NCBI GenBank assembly: GCA_964547525.1
Contig: CAZJOD010000138.1
Location: 1 to 9,626 of the forward strand
Direction: 5' to 3'
From: CAZJOD01 sp964547525
Lineage (GTDB): Bacteria > Bacillota > Clostridia > JAAYHZ01
Length of the DNA: 9,626 bases
The position numbers and the translations under genes were made by a program. Of this stretch, positions 5,906 to 9,626 are shown piece after piece (within the stretch, counting starts at the first letter, position 1; the number at the start of each line of letters is the position of its first letter). The notes beneath the pieces are model-generated. The model did no database searches. It was not told where the DNA came from and was given only the letters and a program-made list of their open reading frames with translations.

Positions 5906-6076
5906 CGAATCACCTCCATTACTGTTATGTAGATAAAATCAGTTTTTGGCATTTGTTATTACAACGTCTTGCCTATGTGCAAAATTATTCTAAAAAATCA
6001 TTCATTAAAATATATGTCTTTAACGTTGGATGTGTTCCGATTATGTCAACTTAAAAAAATGTTTAGGGTAATATCG

Positions 6077-7060
6077 TTAATATTTTATTTTAAGTCTGTC
6101 ATCGTTTTTACGATACATTGTATCCCATTGTGCCGTCAATCCAATTATCTCCTTACCTAATTCATTTAACAGAGTAGTGTCTTCAACCGACAAGTCGAAA
6201 TCTGCCGCTGCTGCATTTTCAGCCGTCTGGGCGGGTGTTTTAGCTCCGACAATAGCAGAGGTGACTCCCGGTCTGTTCATAGTCCAATTTATAACAACTT
6301 GAGATACGGTTTTATTTATTTTTTGTGATATACATTTTATTTTTTCAACCTCATCAACGGCCTTTTCATATATCTTAGGTTGAAAGAGCGCTAACAAGTA
6401 ACTTCTGTTGTCATCCGGGTCAAATTTAGTATCCTTATTAAATTTTCCTGTTAACAACCCTGATGCAATGGAAGTATAGGTTATTACACCAATATTATTT
6501 TTTATACAATAAGGAAAAATTTCTTTTTCAGGATGTCTCCAAAACAAATTATAACAAGGTTGTATAACATCCAAATCGGCTACAGCGGACGCTAATTCCA
6601 TATGCTTCAATGTGATGTTCGAAAGCCCTATCGCCCGTATCATACCCTTGTCTTTTAACTTCTGCAGCTGCTCCACATTACGTTCTATATGTATATCCGG
6701 ATGCGGCCAGTGTAAAAACATGATATCTATATAATCGGTTTGCAGTCTTTTTAAGCTTTGCATAACCGTTTTTTCGCACTTATCTTCTGTTAAATCGGGA
6801 GCTAGGGCTTTTGTGGATATAACGACCTTATCTCTGATATCTTTTATTACATTTCCTACAAGGATTTCGGAATGACCTGCACCGTATACTTGAGCGGTGT
6901 CGAAAAAATTTACACCCAGATCTAACGCTTTTTCCATAGTTGCCATGTAAACCGAATCTTCAAGACTTTTACCCCACTCGCTACCGGCTCCTATAGCCCA
7001 ACATCCCAATGTAACTTTGGGTATTGTCATACCTGTTTTCCCAAGAACAATATATTTCAA
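6077..7060 (-). CDS. Aldo/keto reductase, YhdN-like (AKR11-type)
   Basis: A soluble TIM-barrel oxidoreductase that reduces aldehydes or ketones with NAD(P)H. The 327 residues carry the family catalytic tetrad: D54 and Y59 in NFFDTAQVYG, K84 in STKAL, and H117 in FLHWPH. GHSEILVG, IQPCYNLFWR and SGLLTGKF follow, and the C-terminal cofactor-binding segment is AIVGAKTPAQ. The overall pattern is closest to Bacillus YhdN (AKR11B). The start is TTG at 7060, supported by GGGGG at 7069-7073 (8-nt spacer) and by the N-terminal strand YIVLGKTG. The next ATG would remove that strand. It begins 14 nt after nfnB, so it is in the nfnA-nfnB operon. This suggests use of the NADPH that NfnAB makes. The substrate cannot be told from sequence. 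Confidence 0.92.
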   Translation of the reverse strand: MKYIVLGKTGMTIPKVTLGCWAIGAGSEWGKSLEDSVYMATMEKALDLGVNFFDTAQVYGAGHSEILVGNVIKDIRDKVVISTKALAPDLTEDKCEKTVMQSLKRLQTDYIDIMFLHWPHPDIHIERNVEQLQKLKDKGMIRAIGLSNITLKHMELASAVADLDVIQPCYNLFWRHPEKEIFPYCIKNNIGVITYTSIASGLLTGKFNKDTKFDPDDNRSYLLALFQPKIYEKAVDEVEKIKCISQKINKTVSQVVINWTMNRPGVTSAIVGAKTPAQTAENAAAADFDLSVEDTTLLNELGKEIIGLTAQWDTMYRKNDDRLKIKY

Positions 7061-7074
7061 TCCGAATTCCCCCT

Positions 7075-8463
7075 TTATTTATTCAGATATTCATCTATGG
7101 CTTTTGCCGCATCTTTGCCCGCTCCCATAGCCAGAATAACTGTTGCCGCTCCTGTAACGGCGTCCCCTCCGGCATATATGCCGGGTAAGTTTGTCGCACC
7201 GGTCGATTCTTCGGTTATGATCCCTCCCCATTTTTGTGTAGCCAGCTCAGGTACGGATTTTTTGATCAACGGATTAGGACTTTGTCCAATTGCAATTATA
7301 ACAGTTCCAACATCTAATACAAACTCAGAATTTGGTACGGGAACAGGTCTTCTCCTTCCGGAAGAGTCCGGCTCTCCTAATTCCATTCTTATGCATTCCA
7401 ATCCCTTTACCTTACCGTCTTCAGTGCCAAGTATCCTGACCGGGTTATTTAACAACCTAAATTCGATCCCTTCTTCTTTTGCATGATGAACTTCTTCCAG
7501 TCTTGCAGGCAATTCTTTTTCGGATCTTCTGTATACGATATATACATTTTTAGCTCCTAACCTTTTAGCCGATCTTGCCGCATCCATGGCAACATTTCCG
7601 CCTCCTACCACGGCAACATTATCCTCAACTTGCACAGGTGTATCAAATTCAGGGAATCTATACGCTTTCATAAGATTGATTCTGGTTAAAAATTCATTTG
7701 CGGAATAAACACCGTTCAAGTTTTCGCCTTCTATCCCTAAAAAACTCGGCAAGCCCGCACCACTGCCAATAAATACAGCTTCATAACCTTCGGCTTTCAA
7801 ATCCTCAAAAGTTAATGTCTTACCTACAACAACATTGGTTTTTATCTCAACACCTAATTTTTTTACATTATCAATTTCTTCTTGAACAAGTTTTTTGGGT
7901 AACCTGAACTCCGGGATTCCATAAACTAAAACTCCACCGGGAGCATGAAACGCTTCAAAGATTGTTACTTCATATCCCATTTTTGCCAAATCACCGGCAC
8001 AGGTTAAACCTGCAGGTCCCGAACCTATCACAGCGACCTTTTTATTTTTTTTATTCGGCGTATCCGGCTTAATTTCCTTATTTTTCATGTACCAGTCCGC
8101 ACAAAATCTTTCCAATCTTCCAATGGCAACAGGTTCGCCTTTCTTCCCTCTTATACATAACTGCTCACATTGTGTTTCCTGAGGGCAAACTCTTCCGCAT
8201 ATGGCAGGCAAACTGTTTGTTTCGGCAATCTTCTTATATGCGTTTTCAAAGTCTCCTTTTGCAACCAATTGTATAAACTCAGGTATTTGCACATTAACCG
8301 GACAACCGTTTATACATGGTTTGTGTTTGCAATTCAAACACCTTTCGGCTTCTTCCATTGCCATATCTTCGGTATAACCTAATGCCACCTCGCAAAATTG
8401 CTTGTTTCTTACATCAGGATTTTCTTCAGGCATCGGTACTTTTTTAAGTGACATATTCGCCAA
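7075..8463 (-). CDS. nfnB: NfnB: large subunit of NADH-dependent reduced ferredoxin:NADP+ oxidoreductase
   Basis: NfnAB is a cytoplasmic electron-bifurcating complex that reversibly couples NADH plus reduced ferredoxin to reduction of two NADP+. NfnB carries the bifurcating FAD, two [4Fe-4S] clusters and the NADP(H) site. It is commonly annotated as glutamate synthase small subunit (gltA). The 462 residues show eight N-terminal cysteines in two groups (C42, C45, C50, C54 and C89, C93, C99, C103), FAD motif VIGSGPAG (145-152), NADP motif VVGGGNVAMD (285-294) with YRRS (311-314), and the C-terminal FAD motif GIYAGGDAV (428-436). The start is TTG 8463, with GGAGGG 8 nt upstream inside the end of nfnA. 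The ATG three codons later has poor spacing. It follows nfnA by one base. A true glutamate synthase beta subunit is less likely, because nfnA replaces gltB as neighbour. Confidence 0.92.
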   Translation of the reverse strand: MANMSLKKVPMPEENPDVRNKQFCEVALGYTEDMAMEEAERCLNCKHKPCINGCPVNVQIPEFIQLVAKGDFENAYKKIAETNSLPAICGRVCPQETQCEQLCIRGKKGEPVAIGRLERFCADWYMKNKEIKPDTPNKKNKKVAVIGSGPAGLTCAGDLAKMGYEVTIFEAFHAPGGVLVYGIPEFRLPKKLVQEEIDNVKKLGVEIKTNVVVGKTLTFEDLKAEGYEAVFIGSGAGLPSFLGIEGENLNGVYSANEFLTRINLMKAYRFPEFDTPVQVEDNVAVVGGGNVAMDAARSAKRLGAKNVYIVYRRSEKELPARLEEVHHAKEEGIEFRLLNNPVRILGTEDGKVKGLECIRMELGEPDSSGRRRPVPVPNSEFVLDVGTVIIAIGQSPNPLIKKSVPELATQKWGGIITEESTGATNLPGIYAGGDAVTGAATVILAMGAGKDAAKAIDEYLNK

Positions 8464-8464
8464 T

Positions 8465-9298
8465 TTAGATTCCCTCCAATCTACATTTATGTTCGGACTG
8501 TTTTTCTTGATTTTTATACATCGCCGATCTTCTTATAGCTTCATCAAAATCCACTTTGTGTCCGTCAAAATCAGGTCCGTCAACACAAGCAAATTTCGTT
8601 TTACCGTCTACGGTAACACGACATCCGCCACACATACCTGTTCCGTCTATCATAATGGGATTCATACTTACAATTGTTTTAATCCCGTAATTTTTCGTTA
8701 ACAACGATACAAACTTCATCATAACCAAAGGTCCTATTGCAATAACCAGATCATATTTAACACCCGATTCTATACGATTTTTTAAAACATCCGTAACAAA
8801 TCCTTTTTGACCGTAGGTTCCGTCATCGGTAGTAACAAATACATTACCGGTATGATCTTTAATTTCTTCTTCCAAAATAACAAGATCCTTTGTTCTAAAA
8901 CCAATTATCGCATCGGTATCAACACCCATTGAAGCTAACTTTTTTATTTGCGGATAAGCAATTGCAGTTCCTAAACCGCCTCCTATAACCGCCGCCCTTT
9001 TTATGTCCGATTCAAACTCGGACGCCATACCCAAAGGTCCGACAAAGTCCAACAACTTATCACCTTCATTTAATGTTCCCAAGTGCTTTGTTGTTTTACC
9101 GACCTCTTGGAATATGATAGTCACAGTTCCGTTTATCCTGTCAAAGTCCGCAATGGTAAGCGGTATCCGCTCTCCGTATTCATCGATTCTCAAAATTACA
9201 AATTGGCCCGGCTCGGCTTTTCTCGCAATCAACGGTGCTTCTATAACCATTAACTTAACTTGGTCGTTCAAAATTTTTTTTGTTAATATCTTAAACAT
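8465..9298 (-). CDS. nfnA: NfnA: small subunit of NADH-dependent reduced ferredoxin:NADP+ oxidoreductase
   Basis: NfnA binds NAD(H), FAD and one [2Fe-2S] cluster and passes electrons between NADH and NfnB. It belongs to the ferredoxin reductase/PyrK-like family, often annotated as sulfide dehydrogenase or dihydroorotate dehydrogenase electron-transfer subunit. The 277 residues include FAD motif RIPLTIAD (44-51), NAD motif VIGGGLGTA (104-112), and the cluster loop MIDGTGMCGGCRV with C223, C226 and C238. D218 precedes the cysteines where Nfn structures have an aspartate ligand in place of the usual fourth cysteine, which supports NfnA over PyrK. The ATG start has GGAGG at 9303-9307 with short spacing (4 nt). 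A lysine- and glutamine-rich tail of about 15 residues ends the protein. It is the first gene of nfnA-nfnB-reductase. Confidence 0.92.
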   Translation of the reverse strand: MFKILTKKILNDQVKLMVIEAPLIARKAEPGQFVILRIDEYGERIPLTIADFDRINGTVTIIFQEVGKTTKHLGTLNEGDKLLDFVGPLGMASEFESDIKRAAVIGGGLGTAIAYPQIKKLASMGVDTDAIIGFRTKDLVILEEEIKDHTGNVFVTTDDGTYGQKGFVTDVLKNRIESGVKYDLVIAIGPLVMMKFVSLLTKNYGIKTIVSMNPIMIDGTGMCGGCRVTVDGKTKFACVDGPDFDGHKVDFDEAIRRSAMYKNQEKQSEHKCRLEGI

Positions 9299-9327
9299 AA
9301 TACCTCCTAAGTCCGAGTAAATAATTT

Positions 9328-9345
9328 TCGTTAAATATATAACAA
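9328..9345. promoter_or_regulatory. Candidate Rex operator upstream of nfnA
   Basis: The minus strand reads TTGTTATATATTTAACGA, which matches 12 of the 14 fixed positions of the Rex consensus TTGTTAAnnnnTTAACAA. Rex is the NADH/NAD+-sensing repressor of anaerobic redox genes in Firmicutes. The site lies about 35 nt downstream of the predicted start near 9380, a roadblock position, or at the start of a weaker alternative promoter (TTGACG 9383-9378, 19-bp spacer, TTTAAT 9358-9353). The region is AT-rich, so chance is not excluded, but an NAD(H)/NADP(H)-linked operon is a fitting target. Confidence 0.5.
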
Positions 9346-9381
9346 TTATTCGATTAAACCGACATATATATCATAAACGTC

Positions 9382-9413
9382 AATACATTATACCATACAC
9401 AAATACATTATAC
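9382..9413. repeat. 12-bp direct repeat carrying two -10 elements
   Basis: AATACATTATAC occurs at 9382-9393 and again at 9402-9413, exactly 20 bp apart, close to two helical turns. Read on the minus strand each copy contains GTATAATGTATT with a TATAAT, giving two tandem -10 candidates upstream of nfnA. Confidence 0.7.
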
Positions 9414-9415
9414 AA
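9387..9415 (-). promoter_or_regulatory. nfnA: Promoter of nfnA-nfnB
   Basis: On the minus strand, TTGTAT (9415-9410), a 17-bp spacer and TATAAT (9392-9387) are preceded by TGG, an extended -10. The start would be near 9380, leaving a leader of about 80 nt that contains the Rex-like site. The second TATAAT (9412-9407) could serve a minor upstream start. Confidence 0.6.
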
Positions 9416-9516
9416 AGTACAAATTCATTTTGAAAGCAGGATTTAATCGACATTTTGACTTATGTAGGCAGCACTTTATTAAAACATAGACAGTCAATAA
9501 CACAGAACTTATTCGC

Positions 9517-9557
9517 AATAAAAAATCAGTCGCTTCAAAACCTAGAAACAACTGATT
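9517..9557 (-). terminator. Intrinsic terminator of tRNA-Lys
   Basis: On the minus strand AATCAGTTGTTTC pairs with GAAGCGACTGATT (13 bp including two T-G wobbles) around the loop TAGGTTTT, followed by a T-run. It lies 11 nt after the tRNA CCA end and separates the tRNA transcript from nfnA. Confidence 0.88.
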
Positions 9558-9568
9558 CTCGCTTATGA

Positions 9569-9626
9569 TGGTGAGCCATCGGGGAATCGAACCCCGGACA
9601 CCTTGATTAAAAGTCAAGTGCTCTAC
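9569..9626 (-). tRNA. tRNA-Lys (anticodon TTT), partial at the right edge
   Basis: Read on the minus strand this is the 3' part of a tRNA: the end of the D-arm (GTAGAGC), anticodon stem CTTGA/TCAAG with loop CTTTTAA (anticodon TTT, 9611-9609), variable loop, T-arm CCGGGGTTCGATTCCCCG, acceptor strand ATGGCTC, discriminator A and encoded CCA (9571-9569). The 5' acceptor strand and most of the D-arm lie beyond the window. It decodes AAA and AAG. Other tRNAs may lie upstream, outside the window. Confidence 0.95.

Noticed and set aside
6015..6076. AT-only hairpin and TTGACA after the aldo/keto reductase
   Set aside because: The stem is five A-T pairs and is not followed directly by a T-run. The TTGACA (6044-6049) has no acceptable -10 at 16-19 bp, so neither a terminator nor a promoter is called.
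5851..6160. Two overlapping plus-strand frames after the tRNA region
   Set aside because: Neither has a ribosome binding site. One is antisense to the well-supported 51-aa gene and the other runs into the reductase gene.
7097..7486. 129-codon plus-strand frame inside nfnB
   Set aside because: Antisense shadow of a conserved coding region, with no start signals or known motif.
7075..8463. Glutamate synthase small subunit (gltD) as the identity of nfnB
   Set aside because: The fold is shared, but the partner gene is an NfnA-type [2Fe-2S] flavoprotein and no glutamate synthase large subunit is nearby.
9408..9617. 69-codon open frame on the minus strand
   Set aside because: Its first codons translate the tRNA-Lys T-arm (the GSIPRW-type artefact) and the rest covers the tRNA terminator.
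1..9626. CRISPR array, insertion sequence, prophage or toxin-antitoxin module
   Set aside because: No spaced direct-repeat array, transposase, integrase, phage gene or recognisable toxin was found. All long genes are chromosomal housekeeping or metabolic types.

Overview
The window looks like chromosomal core sequence from an AT-rich, low-GC Gram-positive anaerobe, most likely class Clostridia. The reasons are strong AGGAGG-type ribosome binding sites, Firmicutes-type MurB and RapZ/YvcJ, the S10-L3 gene order, and an electron-bifurcating NfnAB pair, an enzyme of strict anaerobes that use ferredoxin. I cannot name a genus. No prophage, insertion sequence, CRISPR array or defence system was seen.

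Layout, left to right. Every protein gene is on the minus strand. (1) Positions 1-1305 hold the start of the S10 ribosomal-protein operon: a partial rplC (L3) at the left edge, rpsJ (S10), and a leader of about 300 nt. The leader has its own sigma-A promoter and an intrinsic terminator whose 5' arm can pair instead with an upstream segment, so it is a candidate attenuator. (2) Positions 1314-4378 hold a tight operon, murB-rapZ-rlmL (cell-wall precursor synthesis, a P-loop regulatory protein, and a 23S rRNA guanine methyltransferase), with a good promoter upstream of murB. (3) Positions 4425-5213 hold a DppA-type M55 D-aminopeptidase. (4) Positions 5465-5735 are on the plus strand: two tandem tRNA-Gly genes (GCC and TCC anticodons) behind a promoter with consensus -35 and -10 hexamers, closed by a strong terminator. 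(5) Positions 5709-5917 hold an unannotated 51-codon gene on the minus strand with a near-perfect Shine-Dalgarno and its own terminator. (6) Positions 6077-9415 hold nfnA-nfnB followed by a YhdN-like aldo/keto reductase. Upstream are an extended -10 promoter, a 12-bp direct repeat and a Rex-like operator. (7) A tRNA-Lys (TTT) with its terminator runs off the right edge.

How the genes work together. NfnAB couples NADH and reduced ferredoxin to NADP+ reduction, and the following reductase is of a family that normally uses NADPH. If the Rex-like site is real, the cluster would respond to the NADH/NAD+ ratio. The murB-rapZ-rlmL operon runs straight into the S10 promoter, so growth-related wall and translation genes are adjacent. 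The most interesting items are the S10 leader attenuator, the Rex-like box upstream of nfnAB and the orphan 51-aa protein. Three of the longest open frames begin at weak upstream codons. For murB and rapZ I moved the start to an internal ATG with a Shine-Dalgarno. For nfnB and the reductase I kept TTG starts.
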